NCBI RefSeq assembly: GCF_963675165.1
Contig: NC_087392.1
Span: 5,649,442 to 5,713,441, forward strand
DNA: 64,000 bases
Direction of reading: 5' to 3'
Source of the DNA: Halichondria panicea
Lineage: Eukaryota; Porifera; Demospongiae; Suberitida; Halichondriidae
Positions 21,406 to 40,649 of this stretch are shown here, piece after piece. The notes under the pieces are model-generated. The model was not told the DNA's origin and searched no databases. It worked only from the letters and a program-made list of their open reading frames with translations. A program made the translations under genes and the position numbers. Within the stretch, counting starts at the first letter, position 1. Each line of letters begins with the position of its first letter.

Positions 21406-22140
21406 CTCTATATCAGCACAACCCCACATGCATACCAGTACAACCCCACATGCACACACAGCATGGGAACCTCTATACCAGTACAACCCCACATGCACAC
21501 ACAGCATGGGAACCTCTATATCAGTACAACCCCACATGCACACACAGCATGGGAACCTCTATACCAGTACAACCCCACATGCACACACAGCATGGGAACC
21601 TCTATATCAGTACAACCCCACATGCACACACAGCATGGGAACCTCTATACCAGTACAACCCCACATGCACACACAGCATGGGAACCTCTATACCAGTACA
21701 ACCCCACATGCACACACAGCATGGGAACCTCTATACCAGTACAACCCCACATGCACACACAGCATGGGAACCTCTATACCAGTACAACCCCACATGCACA
21801 CACAGCATGGGAACCTCTATACCAGTACAACCCCACATGCACACACAGCATGGGAACCTCTATATCAGCACAACCCCACATGCACACACAGCATGGGAAC
21901 CTCTATATCAGCACAACCCCACATGCACACACAGCATGGGAACCTCTATACCAGCACAACCCCACATGCACACACAGCATGGGAACCTCTATACCAGTAC
22001 AACCCCACATGCACACACAGCATGGGAACCTCTATACCAGTACAACCCCACATGCACACAGCATGGGAACCTCTATACCAGTACAACCCCACATGCACAC
22101 ACAGCATGGGAACCTCTATACCAGTACAACCCCACATGCT
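21406..22140. repeat. Minisatellite of 45-bp units, about 16 copies
   Basis: Each unit reads CACATGCACACACAGCATGG then GAACCTCTATACCAGTACAA and CCC. The unit length is a multiple of three, so stop-free frames run through it on several frames. These are by-products and not evidence of a gene. Confidence 0.93.
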
Positions 22141-22162
22141 ACATGTATCAGGATAGGAGCCT

Positions 22163-25879
<3,717 letters not shown>

Positions 25880-26143
25880 TCACAGCTCCTCTCTCATATT
25901 CTTCGCTGTGTTGATGATCACAATCACCTCGTCTTGTCTTGGTGTTGTTTGCGTTGCTATGCCTTTACAACTATTTCAATATTTCTTTTAGAGGATAAAC
26001 ATTCGCTATAATAAACCGAACTTTATTGTGCGGCGATAACTCGAATGACAATCCCACCCACTAAAAATTTAATGTTGCTGCACACAATAATTATGCACAA
26101 AAATAATTATACAAACACACACAAATTAGGTAGCTCTCTATAA

Positions 26144-29052
26144 TCATGACTCTGATATAGAGAACACTTTGCAAGTCTCATCATCTGCAGCTGACACCAG
26201 ACACTTCTCATCCCTGCACGTGCAGACACACAGCGGCAACGAGCAATTATTCCAACACAGTGTAACCACACTAGCTTACTGTGTGAGAGTCATGTCCAGT
26301 ATAGTGTCCGTGTGTCCGTGCCACTCGCCCACACACTCTCCACTGCGGAGGTCCCACCCCCTCAACACCCCATCCACACAGCCACTGTACACTAATGGAG
26401 ACTGACGGGAGCACGCCAATCTGACCACTCCAGCCTGGAGGGAAGGATGACAGCAAAGCTAGTATATAGGCAACTACAAAGACCTTATGCTGACAGACTA
26501 ATCGCAGCTGCTGTGTTGGCAAGTCCCAGACGGCCATTGCTCCACTGAGTGACCCACTCACTGCCAGTGGTAGTGTTGGAGAGAAGGCTACACACTCCAC
26601 ACAACCAGCACCCTCCTCTGGAGGTGAGGGGGCAGAGTCTTGACCACGTGGGAACCCAGCACCCAGAGTGGCCACTACCTGAGATAATAATGTTCCACAG
26701 TTATTGGTTGTTAGTGTTTACCTTGCCAGAGTTGATGGTGGTCAGCTTGGCAGTAGTATCAGCTGATCCACTGAAGAGTAGCTTGCCATCGTGATGAGCA
26801 GCCATACAAGTGACTGCCTCGGTGTGCGACGGCGCCATGGTAACCAGTGGAGCACCCTCCTTCAAATCCCACACTTTTACACTACCGTCCTCATAACCAA
26901 AGCAAGCACTCTTCCCTGGGGGGGGGGGGGGGGGCATGAGAGCTGAACTCATACACTAACTAGTGATCATGCTAATAGGCCGGCCATTACTTTATCAGGT
27001 TTCTCACTCTTGGTCAGTATAGTGCCCAACAAGTGTAGGATTGACACGTGTACAAGCTAAAATGCCCGTTAGCTTGATCTATGAGATGTCCAATTGTCAA
27101 ACAACAAGTGATGCAATCTTGGATCAATCAAAGGCCATATCTCTCTCAACGCATTAATAAGCTACTACCATGACTAATAGCTATAAAAAGCTACAGAAGT
27201 GGTGACAGTCCTATATTAAAGCCTACTAGCTTACAATTATATACACAGAGCAATATGCAATTATTGACTGACCCACCATTAGGGAGGATAGCTGAGCAGG
27301 TGTTGCGTGAGTTGTGGCCCTGGAAGGTCTTGCAATCGCCTGAGGGCACCTTCCACATCCAGCCCTCCCCTCCACTGGTACCCGCTAGCAGCACATGAGC
27401 CAGAGGGTGCCAACAAAGCCACTGACAAGAATTAAGCATCAATCTGTTAGTGTCTATTCAATTGATAGCCTCTATAATCATCCTCTGCTAATAGCGTACG
27501 AGACTTAGATACCAACCATTAATTGTAGTTGAACATCTTTCAACAGCCATAACTTGAGTACCGTTGATCCAATGTCAGAAATTTTAAGATTTTCTGAAAG
27601 CTTAGAAAGATACCTTTCAAATGATGTCTTTAAATCAAAAATTTCGTTGGAGCCATAATTTGTCATTTTTTGGCCTTGGACCGTGGGCTATTTATTTATC
27701 CATGGTATTGCCAAATTGGCAAATACTTTATCTCTCAAATATGAACTTTGATGACACCATCTGTCTTTCTAAGCTTTCAGAAAATCATAAAATCGTTGAA
27801 ATTGGATCCACGGAATTCAAGTTATAGCAGTTGAAAGAGTCCCCAAACCATTGATTAAACGGAGGGGGGGGGGGGGTTGTTTTTCAACAGCCATAAAACA
27901 AACATTAATTAGTGAACTCTCCACCCACTCACCTCTAGGTCTCCAGTCTCAAATGACCACACCTTCTCCCCATCTGCCACGCCCCACACTTGGACCACCC
28001 CCCCCATGTCCCCTGTGGCTACATAGCGGCCATCACTACTGAACCCAGTGCAAGAGACAGAGTCCTTGTGACCTGGGAACACAACACACGGGGATGTAAT
28101 AACATGGTGTCAGCTTATAATGCAGGACACTATTAATTATTAATGCTCTTTTTCTTAAGCATAATAATTATACGTTAAGTTTTACAAACTGCATCAGAGT
28201 AACGTAGTACATGTAGCTGAGGGTGTACCATCAATAGCTTAAGTTCGTGAGAAATTATCGTCATATAATTCATCATTTCAGTACATGTAAGTTGCATAAT
28301 ACTTGTTCCAAATGCAATCATTAGAAGGCCTTTCAACGGACTACAATGTATAGTGGATGTTCCTGGTTAGAGCAGTGACCAACTCACCGTGACACTGGAA
28401 CACTGTCCCTCCATCACTGAGTCTCCACACAAAGGCCTTGTCATCCTCCCCCCCACTGCATGCCAGACCCCCAACATGGCTCTCCAGACCCCCCACACTG
28501 CTCACACTGAACACTGAGCCTGCACAAAGGGAAGTTTAAGATCGATGAAATAATCTTGAGACAAATACACTAGGTCTAAATGATAACTATAACTTAAGGG
28601 AGATCATACTGACATGTAGGTGACTGCATGGTCACACATTGTGTGTGTGTGTGTGATGGAGTATGTATGAACGTTGAAATATATACTGCACATTGCCCCA
28701 CCTTTGTGTTCTGTGAAGCTGACAGCTGATTGGTCGACTAGTTCCTCCTCCTCACCCATATCCAGCTCCTCCAGATCTGCAGAGGACAATCGCACGACAT
28801 TCAGGATAATGATTATTGAAAATGTATATTGACGGACGTTTTTTTGCTTGGGAATCAACGTCCTATTGTATATAGATGTATGTGTGCAATACAAAAGAGA
28901 CTTTTGGGAGGTCCTAATAAATATTAAATATTAACCACTACAACTGCTTGCTACACAGTCTAGGTTGCCCTACCATCCTCCAGTAACCGGTTGTCCAGGG
29001 CTACCTCTGAGGCATCTTCACCGTCGATAAAGTCAACCTCCTCATCAGACAT
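26144..29052 (-). CDS. AAMP: Angio-associated migratory cell protein, WD40 repeat, 394 aa
   Basis: Nine exons: 29052-28974, 28776-28702, 28519-28388, 28072-27933, 27421-27277, 26915-26722, 26678-26484, 26434-26280 and 26213-26144. They sum to 1185 bp. An acidic N-terminus ([23 protein letters not shown]) leads into a WD40 propeller matching AAMP blocks: [91 protein letters not shown] and [15 protein letters not shown] is a conserved cytosolic WD protein, with roles in cell migration and ribosome biogenesis proposed for relatives. The last short exon is needed to complete the final blade ([20 protein letters not shown]), which supports the unusual CA|GTAAGC junction at 26280. Intron 4 holds a dispersed foldback repeat. 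It is head-to-head with the two-TM gene. Confidence 0.95.
27510..27862. repeat. Dispersed foldback repeat, copy 2 (AAMP intron 4)
   Basis: The most complete copy, ~350 bp. CTTTCAACAGCCATAACTTG...GATCCAATGTCA...GATTTTCTGAAAGCTTAGAAAG at the left is inverted at the right (TTTCTAAGCTTTCAGAAAATC...GAAATTGGATCC...AAGTTATAGCAGTTGAAAG). The unpaired centre carries the conserved GCCATAATTTGTCATTTTTT. Confidence 0.85.
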
Positions 29053-29264
29053 GGCTGGCTTTATATGATTCCCCTTGTTAGCTAGCTAGCAGCTCAACAG
29101 TCCATTGTAATGACCATGTGGCATATGGCAATGATCGTCAAACAAGGAATAGTCAAAATAGCTGTGCTTGCAGTGATTTGGAGAAAGCTAGCTCAGAGAA
29201 AGCTCGAACTATTATTAACTCTTTCAGCGTTTTGCTAGCTAGTTATCAAACTAGTCCGGCCACT
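29053..29264. promoter_or_regulatory. Shared divergent promoter region (AAMP / two-TM gene)
   Basis: 212 bp separate two divergent start codons. No core promoter motif can be assigned with confidence; the call rests on arrangement. Confidence 0.4.
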
Positions 29265-32030
29265 ATGAGCAGCAACTCACAGTCACCTACCATCTCCAGC
29301 TCTGATGAGGAGCCACCATTCCATGTGAGCATGACTATTATTTATGGTCTATTGAGCTTATACGTACTCTAGAGCTCATCAGCGAGTATCCTAATTATCA
29401 CCTAGTCTCATGAATCAGCCGCCGTTCTTTTGGAACCACCAAACCCAGTGGTTCCAAAAGAACGGCGGCTGATTCATGAGACTAATTATCACCACTTGTC
29501 AGCTAAGAGCGTGTTTATTGTGTGCAGATGTCAGAGCAGCCAGGGGTGGAGGTAGCCCACCTCTCTAAGAGCACCAAGCCTGCACCACAGAAACACACAC
29601 CAGCCTTTACACAAAGTGAGTGGAACCAAATAAAGACATTTCAACCACCTCACATGATGTATTGTTATTATATCTCAGGTCCTCATTTGGCAGCTACCTG
29701 TCGATCATCAGTAAGCTAGTTTATTGTGCTTTCTAAAAATGTAAAACATGCATGCATTAGGTCTCTTCGCTCAGTCTAGTTGTAATGATTGAACCCTTCA
29801 GTTTCTGTTCCCCTTGTATCACTTAGTTTGTTTCTGTGTGCAGCGTTCGAGCACTATAGCCAGTCAAGCTTCCAACACGGAATCCCTTCAACACGGCGGT
29901 GTGTGGTGTGTGTGGTGTGGTGTGTATGGTATGTCAGCTGTGTGTGTGGAGTGGTCTGGTGGTGGTTGCCATGGTTTCAGTACTCTCCCCTCGCCTTTGT
30001 CATTGCCATTGTTAGTGTGTCACATGTCACAACAGATCTAGAGTATGTACAATGGTGCAGTTATTGTATATAGTAACATTCACTGTGTGTATTGGTGCAC
30101 CATGGGTAACCATGGGTAACCAATAACTGTTGATGACTCAGGTAGGTTAGTGACTTCCCTCTGTGTTGTCTCAGTAGGTGCAGCTAATGAGAGGACTCCC
30201 CTAGTCACTGAGCCTGACAACAAGCACCACAATCGGAAGGAAAACTTTGTCAACAATTACAAATCAGAACTAGGTACTGTACAGTATGTATGTACGTAAC
30301 CTGTGGCATTGAACCTTGACCCCCACAGAGCTCCCTCCAAGGACCCTGTCCCCTGCACTGCCCAACACTAGGCCCCCACCACCTCCTGAGGCAGTGAGTA
30401 GTTGTCGCTAGTATGTGTCCCCTGCACTGCCCAACACTAGGCCCCTGCAGTGAGTGGTTGTCGCTAGTATGTGTCCCCTGCACTGCCCAACACTAGGCCC
30501 CCACCTCCTGAGGCAGTGAGTGGTTGTCGCTAGTATGTGTCCCCTGCACTGCCCAACACTAGGCCCCCACCTCCTGAGGCAGTGAGTGGTTGTCGCTAGT
30601 ATGTGTCCCCTGCACTGCCCAACACTAGGCCCCCACCTCCTGAGGCAGTGAGTGGTTGTCGCTAGTATGTGTCCCCTGCACTGCCCAACACTAGGCCCCC
30701 ACCTCCTCCTGAGGCAGTGAGTGGTTGTCGCTAGTATGTGTCCCCTGCACTGCCCAACACTAGGCCCCCACCTCCTCCTGAGGCAGTGAGTGGTTGTCGC
30801 TAGTATGTGTGCCCTGCACTGCCCAACACTAGGCCCCCACCTCCTCCTGAGGCAGTGAGTGGTTGTCGCTAGTATGTGTCCCCTGCACTGCCCAACACTA
30901 GGCCCCCACCTCCTGAGGCAGTGAGTGGTTGTCGCTAGTATGTGTCCCCTGCACTGCCCAACACTAGGCCCCCACCTCCTGAGGCAGTGAGTGGTTGTCG
31001 CTAGTATGTGTCCCCTGCACTGCCCAACACTAGGCCCCCACCTCCTCCTGAGGCAGTGAGTGGTTGTCGCTAGTATGTGTCCCCTGCACTGCCCAACACT
31101 AGGCCCCCACCTCCTCCTGAGGCAGTGAGTGGTTGTCGCTAGTATGTGTCCCCTGCACTGCCCAACACTAGGCCCCCACCTCCTCCTGAGGCAGTGAGTG
31201 GTTGTCGCTAGTATGTGTCCCCTGCACTGCCCAACACTAGGCCCCCACCTCCTCCTGAGGCAGTGAGTGGTTGTCGCTAGTATGTGTCCCCTGCACTGCC
31301 CAACACTAGGCCCCCACCTCCTCCTGAGGCAGTGAGTAGTTGTCGCTAGTATGTGTGCCCTGCACTGCCCAACACTAGGCCCCCACCTCCTCCTGAGGCA
31401 GTGAGTGGTTGTCGCTAGTATGTGTCCCCTGCACTGCCCAACACTAGGCCCCCACCTCCTCCTGAGGCAGTGAGTGGTTGTCGCTAGTATGTGTCCCCTG
31501 CACTGCCCAACACTAGGCCCCCACCTCCTCCTGAGGCAGTGAGTGGTTGTCGCTAGTATGTGTCCCCTGCACTGCCCAACACTAGGCCCCCACCTCCTCC
31601 TGAGGCAGTGAGTAGTTGTCGCTAGTATGTGTGCCCTGCACTGCCCAACACTAGGCCCCCACCTCCTCCTGAGGCAGTGAGTGGTTGTCGCTAGTATGCT
31701 CCTAGATTTGCATAATAATAATTATTATGGTTTGAAACAGAATGTTAACACCAAGTTTAATTAGGGATAATAATTATGGTACGTAATTGGTTTTATTCGG
31801 ACAACCACAGATACACATAGTTATGTGTTTTATAGACCCCCCACCTCATAATACCCCCACCTCATACCCCCCACCCTCATAGAGCCACTACCAGAACATC
31901 CCTCCCTACCCCACCCCTTCCACGGAGGATCCACACAGCATTGCTTTTCAGGGGCCACCCAGGCCAGATGAACAACACGCACCACACAGGCAGCAGAGGC
32001 AGCAGGAGCCAAGCTGTGGAGGTGTGTGCG

Positions 32031-32069
<39 letters not shown>

Positions 32070-34567
32070 GGGAGGCAACAGCCATACATTTTTAATATAC
32101 CGTTAATCCAATTTCAAAATTTTTACGAGCTTACTTTCAAATGAATCCAAAAGTTGTCGGGGCCATAATTTGTCATTTTTTGGCCTTGGATCATGGGCTT
32201 GGCCATGGTATTCCAAATTGACAAATATGAACTTAGTCTATAATCAATAGCTTAGGTACTCTTTCAGCTGCCATAACTTGAATGGTGTCATCAAAGTTCG
32301 TTTGAGTCAATACTCAAATCAACAAATAATTATTTGCCAATTTGGAAGGGGTAGGGTAGGGACCATTACAGCCTAAACTTTCATGGTATGGTTGAAATAA
32401 TTTTTGGACACAGAAATGTGCCACAGTGGTTACCAAGACAAAGAGAACCACCTCTTAGGCCGAATAAAAGAACTAAGTTGACTCTAGCAATCAGGCTTGA
32501 GATTAAGATTGAGCAATATCATAATTATATAATATGACTATAATGTATATGACAATGCCCCTCCCCCCCAGTGCGTATTGCCATGACAATGCCCCTCCCC
32601 CCCAGTGCGTGTTGCCAGGAAGGTGAGGCTGAGTTGCTGCTGCCTGGCCATTCCAATAGTTCTGATTGGACTGGCGATGATGATCGTCTGGCCGGCTGCA
32701 ATCAGCACTTATCAAGCACTACCATCAAACGTCACTGTGCTCACAGGATTGGTGTTCCTTAACCCCTTAAACACGTATGTTAAAGGGTTAACTTAATATG
32801 TTAGTTAACCCATACATGTGTGGTTGAGAATCCTGAAGAGCAGAGACAGATTATTTTTGAGCACTGATTTATAGCACTGCAAAACCTGTGGCATGTGCTT
32901 ATAGCCTCTTCCTCCACTTGTGGCATGTGCTTATAGCCTCTTCCTCCACTTGTGGCATGTGCTTATAGCCTCTTCCTCCACTTGTGGCATGTGCTTATAG
33001 CCTCTTCCTCCACTTGTGGCATGTGCTTATAGCCTCTTCCTCCACTTGTGGCATGTGCTTATAGCCTCTTCCTCCACTTGTTCCCTCACATAGCAATGTT
33101 GTTGCTTATGATTTGTGAGTAATCTCAATAATGGGATAATAACTTAATTTGTTATAGAATGAGTCATTTTTCTACTCTATAAAAAGTAAAAGTCTTGTGC
33201 ATACACTGCAGGTTACTGAGGGGAGGGATGACAGTGAGCATGGATGCTAGCAGTGTACCAGACCCCTCCTTCCTGCGTACCAAAGCCTACTATGGTCCAA
33301 TGCCCTCCCAGTACGTTGATCCCCAATCTATCTTGATCACACTACTACGTAAAATGTTTTGCGAGCATCAACATTTGTGATTGCTTATGGCATTGCAAAA
33401 TAAGATACGTATCCATATGTACTGCTACTTGTGTGATATCACGATCCTTGCCTGATTGCAATAGTTGATAGCATTCGCACATTTTGTCGCGTACTCTACA
33501 AAACAAAAGTGGTACACGCGTACACAACCTACTGTACATCATCTTACTACATTAAGGTATTGACCCACACACGCACCCCTCACACACACACCCCACACAC
33601 ACACACACACACGCACCCATGTTGTTGTACATTTATTATTGCAGCACACCAACCCCCCCCACACACACACACACCCCACACACACACACCCCTCACACAC
33701 ACACACCCCTCACACACACACACACACAGGTACAATGGAAGCTACAATTTTCATCTCCCTAGCACTCCAGTCACTCCTAACGACTCGAGCAATACCTTCT
33801 ACATGACTCCGTACATATTTGAAATGGGTAGAATCAACGGCAGCTTCACTCTAACATTCCCTCCCCCACCAAGAGACATGATTATAGTAACTGTCTTTGT
33901 CTTTAACAACTACATGGATGCTAAACACAGAAACATCGATAGCAACACCTGTTCCAGTGGTGAAGTAGATGCGATTGGTCGCTGGGACTACTCGTACAAT
34001 TCAACCGGCGACACTTGTGGCAAAACTAATTCTCTATATGGACCTAATCGATACTTTCTCGTAGAGTTGGTGGATACTAGAGATCGTTATTTCGAAAATT
34101 TCACGTTTTATCCAGATGTCCATATTTCAACGTACGGTACTTTGAATATTTCTAATTTGAATACTTTTGAATGTACACCGAGTTCAAAGTCCGTGACTTG
34201 TGATGTTCCCTACGAATCATTCTTCCCGGAAACACGTCACGATAATCATGTCTTCATCTCCACTGACTATGTCATTCACGCATATTACAATTACAATACT
34301 ATTCTAACACTCACGGTACATGAGTGGTATCGAGGTGATGTCATCGGATATTTCGCTCTACTGGTTTTGGTGATAATTATTTTTGTTGTGGCGAGTTACG
34401 TCGATTACCCGAAGCTTTGGGCGAGGCTCACTAGGCGACCACAGTGTGACTGTGTGTGCGGGAGGTGGGCGGTGATTAAGATGAGACGAGGCTTCAGGTT
34501 TCTAGCTGGGGAGGACGAGGAACAGGGACTACAAGATGGCGGTGGGAGGTTACAACATGAGAACTAA
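29265..34567 (+). CDS. Unrecognised two-TM membrane protein with Pro-rich cytosolic N-terminus, 546 aa
   Basis: Ten exons: 29265-29324, 29528-29615, 29679-29710, 29844-29898, 30178-30273, 30329-30393, 31883-32021, 32606-32774, 33212-33310 and 33730-34567. They sum to 1641 bp with matching phases. I do not recognise the family. The N-terminal half is polar: Ser and acidic at first, then ERTPLVTEP, then Pro-rich (RPPPPPEA, YQNIPPYPTPSTED). One hydrophobic segment follows a basic stretch (CCCLAIPIVLIGLAMMIVWPAA). Next comes a ~250-residue loop rich in Asn-X-Ser/Thr sites and Cys (NGSYNF, NVTVL, NFTFY, NISNL), which is likely lumenal or extracellular. A second TM (YFALLVLVIIIFVVASYV) and a basic, Cys-containing tail (RRPQCDCVCGRW) end the protein. 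Splice choices around exons 3, 7 and 8 are the least certain. Intron 6 holds ~20 copies of the exon 6 end. Confidence 0.75.
29392..29493. mobile_element. 80-bp near-perfect hairpin with perfect 11-bp flanking direct repeats
   Basis: The element spans 29403-29482. Arms of ~36 bp begin AGTCTCATGAATCAGCCGCC and are perfectly inverted on the right (...GGCGGCTGATTCATGAGACT), with a loop of about 8 bp. It is bounded by TAATTATCACC at 29392-29402 and 29483-29493. It lies in intron 1 of the two-TM gene. There is no room for a coding sequence. Confidence 0.88.
30345..31700 (+). repeat. ~66-bp array, about 20 copies, of an in-frame exon-like unit with donor
   Basis: Starting within exon 6 of the two-TM gene, each unit has an exon-like part of 48 or 51 bp (TATGTGTCCCCTGCACTGCC ... 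CCTGAGGCA) followed by a donor GTGAGT and an 18-bp spacer GGTTGTCGCTAG-type ending in TAG. The exon-like part is open in the frame of exon 6 and would encode YVSPALPNTRPPPPPEA. Length changes in it are whole CCT triplets. Confidence 0.93.
32028..32070. repeat. (GT)n microsatellite after the exon 7 donor of the two-TM gene
   Basis: A GTGTGTGCGTGTG-type tract that begins at the donor itself. Confidence 0.9.
32075..32305. repeat. Dispersed foldback repeat, copy 3, partly degraded
   Basis: Contains CAACAGCCATA, CCAATTTCAAAATTTTTACG, the conserved GCCATAATTTGTCATTTTTT and a right end CTTTCAGCTGCCATAACTTG. It is shortened relative to copy 2. It lies in intron 7 of the two-TM gene. Confidence 0.75.
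32551..32618 (+). repeat. Duplicated acceptor plus exon start (exon 8 of the two-TM gene)
   Basis: GACAATGCCCCTCCCCCCCAG followed by TGCGT(A/G)TTGCCA is present twice with a 34-bp period. The second acceptor (AG at 32604-32605) is the one in phase with the exon. Confidence 0.85.
32880..33085. repeat. Minisatellite of ~32-bp units in intron 8 of the two-TM gene
   Basis: About six copies of TGTGGCATGTGCTTATAGCC plus TCTTCCTCCACT. Confidence 0.92.
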
Positions 34568-34955
34568 ACTACTATTGCAGTGTGTGTGTCATTGCAGTGT
34601 GTGTGTCATTGCAGTGTGTGTGTCATTGCAGTGTTTACATTCATTTTTGTAGTTTTTCCTATACTTTATACGATGTGGTTTATTCAGATCCCACTCATTT
34701 TGTAATGCTGACTTGTGCTGATGTAATCTTATAATGACATGATCGTTCCTTGTGGGTACGCTTGGGTGGCAACAATGGACCTATATGATGTCATAATAAT
34801 TATACCAAGTAGAGTCTATACATGTATAAATAAAAAATAAATGATGAATTATCCAAAAACCAATGCTAGCTATAATATATATATAATTTTTTTTTATAGC
34901 TGCATGGAGCGTGCACATTATTTTAATTACTGAATATTGCTAGGTGCCTCGATCA
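34568..34955. other. Tail-to-tail intergenic region
   Basis: Holds four short GCAGTGTGTGTGTCATT units just after the stop codon of the two-TM gene, then A/T-rich sequence with ATAAATAAAAAATAAA (34826-34843; a candidate polyadenylation signal for the plus-strand gene) and a TATATATAA/poly-T tract. No gene is seen. Confidence 0.6.
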
Positions 34956-36406
34956 TCATCCGTGGGTCACTCCTGGATAACAGATTGACTCCAACCACTC
35001 GACACCAATCAGATTGTTCCTAAGCAACTGCCACTGATGCTTGAGGAACCACGTCTGTCCATCCCTAGCTCCAGCCAGCTTCTTCTTACGCGATCTGTCT
35101 CCTCCTTTGTGCCATATATAATACAATGCTCTCTTATTTGCAGCACATTTGTCCTTCCTGCAAACAAGGTCGTATTGCAGTATACTAACATTGACTAGTC
35201 TACTAGTGGTAGCTCCTTGTACAGTGGTAGCTCCTTGTACAGTGGTAGCTCCTTGTACAGTGGTAGCTCCTTGTACAGTGGTAGCTCCTTGTATAGTTGT
35301 GTTATAGAAACTGGTGTCGTTATTGACCCATCGAATGTTCAGAGCTTTCAATCCACAGTTCAGTTTAGTTTGATCATCAACTGATTCTACACAGATGTCA
35401 TTCATAGAGTTCCAGTAGTTTTCTGCTTGTGTGTGTGTGTGTGTGTGTGGGGGGGGGGTATTTAAGCTGCATGGTCAATCGGTGATAGAGACGGTGCATT
35501 GGTGATAACGTAACACTCTTAATATACCGCCCCCTCACCTATTGCAGGAGAGCTCCTTATAAGGACAACACCGATACAGATGGTTATGCCCCACTCTGCC
35601 AGGAGGTCGTAGGGGATTCTCCCCACAGATCCGATAATGTCATCACCATGGAGACGGTTGTATAGTGGCTGTGGGTCTTTGAGTATGATAGCGTCAGTGT
35701 CGTACATGACAACATCAAAACCAAAGTGACTCACAATTCTCATCACTGCTAATCGAACCATCATGATTTCTTCAAATGTCTTATTGAAGTTGAAGTCTTG
35801 TCTAAGAAGTTCTGCTGGTAAAGTTAGTATTGATGGTATACCACGTTTCGTAAGCAAGGCATGTATTTTTGTGTCCAGTGAAAAAACAACAATTGACTCC
35901 AATGGTAACCCACTGCGAACTGTGGCTGATATTAACCAGTTTAGCAGGACATCCACATACTTGTCGTTGGAAGTGATTAATGCTAGGGGCTTCTTCAATT
36001 TGTACCCAAGCAAGAATTGCCTGAGGTCGCGAAGAAATTTGCTTGAATCTATTTCTGTGAGAGGCTTCATTACTCGCGGCTGGGGGAATGAGAAGTCACT
36101 TCTGAAGGGAAAATGTTTCTCTCGTCTATTTGGTGATGGCGGTATATATGTGTGAAGTTGATTGGCTGACTGCTTGAGTACAACTTGGCGTGAGGGATGG
36201 TGGGGTGAGTGGTCAGCTGACATATTTGGTGATGGCGGTATATATGTGTGAACTTGATTGGCTGACTGCTTGAGTACGACTTGGCGTGAGGGATGGTGGG
36301 GTGAGTGGTCAGCTGACATGATGAGGCTGCAGAGTAGCAGTCCGAGGGACATGGTTCCAACCACTGGCAGTATGAAACATCTGAGCAGTCGCATCACACG
36401 CATCAT
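34956..36406 (-). CDS. Type II membrane glycosyltransferase, DUF271 (nucleotide-diphospho-sugar transferase) family, 444 aa
   Basis: Two exons, 36406-35539 and 35422-34956, sum to 1335 bp. A short N-terminus is followed by one hydrophobic signal-anchor (LLRCFILPVVGTMSLGLLLCSLI), then a stem containing a 31-residue duplication (MSADHSPHHPSRQVVLKQSA...). The catalytic part has LALITSNDKYVDVLLNWL, MMVRLAVMRIVSHFGFDVVMYDTDAIILKDP with a DTD metal/nucleotide-sugar motif, and after the intron a conserved-looking NYWNSMNDICVESVDDQTKLNCGL. The order fits PF03407-type Golgi glycosyltransferases; donor and acceptor sugars cannot be told. Five copies of an 18-bp coding repeat give GATTVQ repeats after NTTIQ (35210-35300), an odd, potentially length-variable insertion in the catalytic half. 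It is head-to-head with SH2D4. Confidence 0.82.
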
Positions 36407-40155
<3,749 letters not shown>

Positions 40156-40649
40156 ATTAGCTATAGGCTGTACTGTGTGTGTGTGTGTGTGAACACTAGC
40201 TAGTCACTGTTGCTGTATATGTCTGTTAGTTTGTCATGCGAACATTTCATGTTTCAATATAAAAATTAATTATAAAAGTTTGATTATATGTACATGTGGT
40301 AAATTTAAAGGAGGTGTGCCAGGGTTTTCCCCTAGTCAGCTGAGATAATTAGATGTGGGTGGGGCTGCTCTAAAGCTAGATTGGTAGATTAATCAACTAT
40401 AGATATAGGTTAGCCATTATAATAGTGAACATGAATCAAAATCCAGACATGATTATTGAGATCGAGACAGACCATTGATAGCTACCAGCAGCTATGCCCC
40501 CTCCCAGAGGAATACTGTGTATTAATGACCGTGGCTGCTTCCCCATGCATACACACTAGCTTTAATGAATGTAGTCGACAAAATAATAATATTGAACATG
40601 CTGATTGTGAATGTGAAATAAATGTAAAGTGTCCCAGTGTTCCACTATG
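40156..40649. other. Tail-to-tail intergenic region between SH2D4 and TAF1
   Basis: A/T-rich with a short (GT)n run near 40173. Apart from possible polyadenylation signals (AATAAATG near 40617 on the plus strand) I see nothing in it. Confidence 0.55.

Larger units (their letters stand above)
20796..22162. other. Tail-to-tail intergenic region between the L3HYPDH-like gene and CDKL
   Basis: A/T-rich 3' flank to about 21180, then a hairpin element (21243-21405) and a 45-bp minisatellite up to the CDKL stop codon. No gene is supported. Confidence 0.7.

Noticed and set aside
34956-35191. Alternative minus-strand frame in the glycosyltransferase exon 2
   Set aside because: Out of frame with the DUF271-like product and without motif support.
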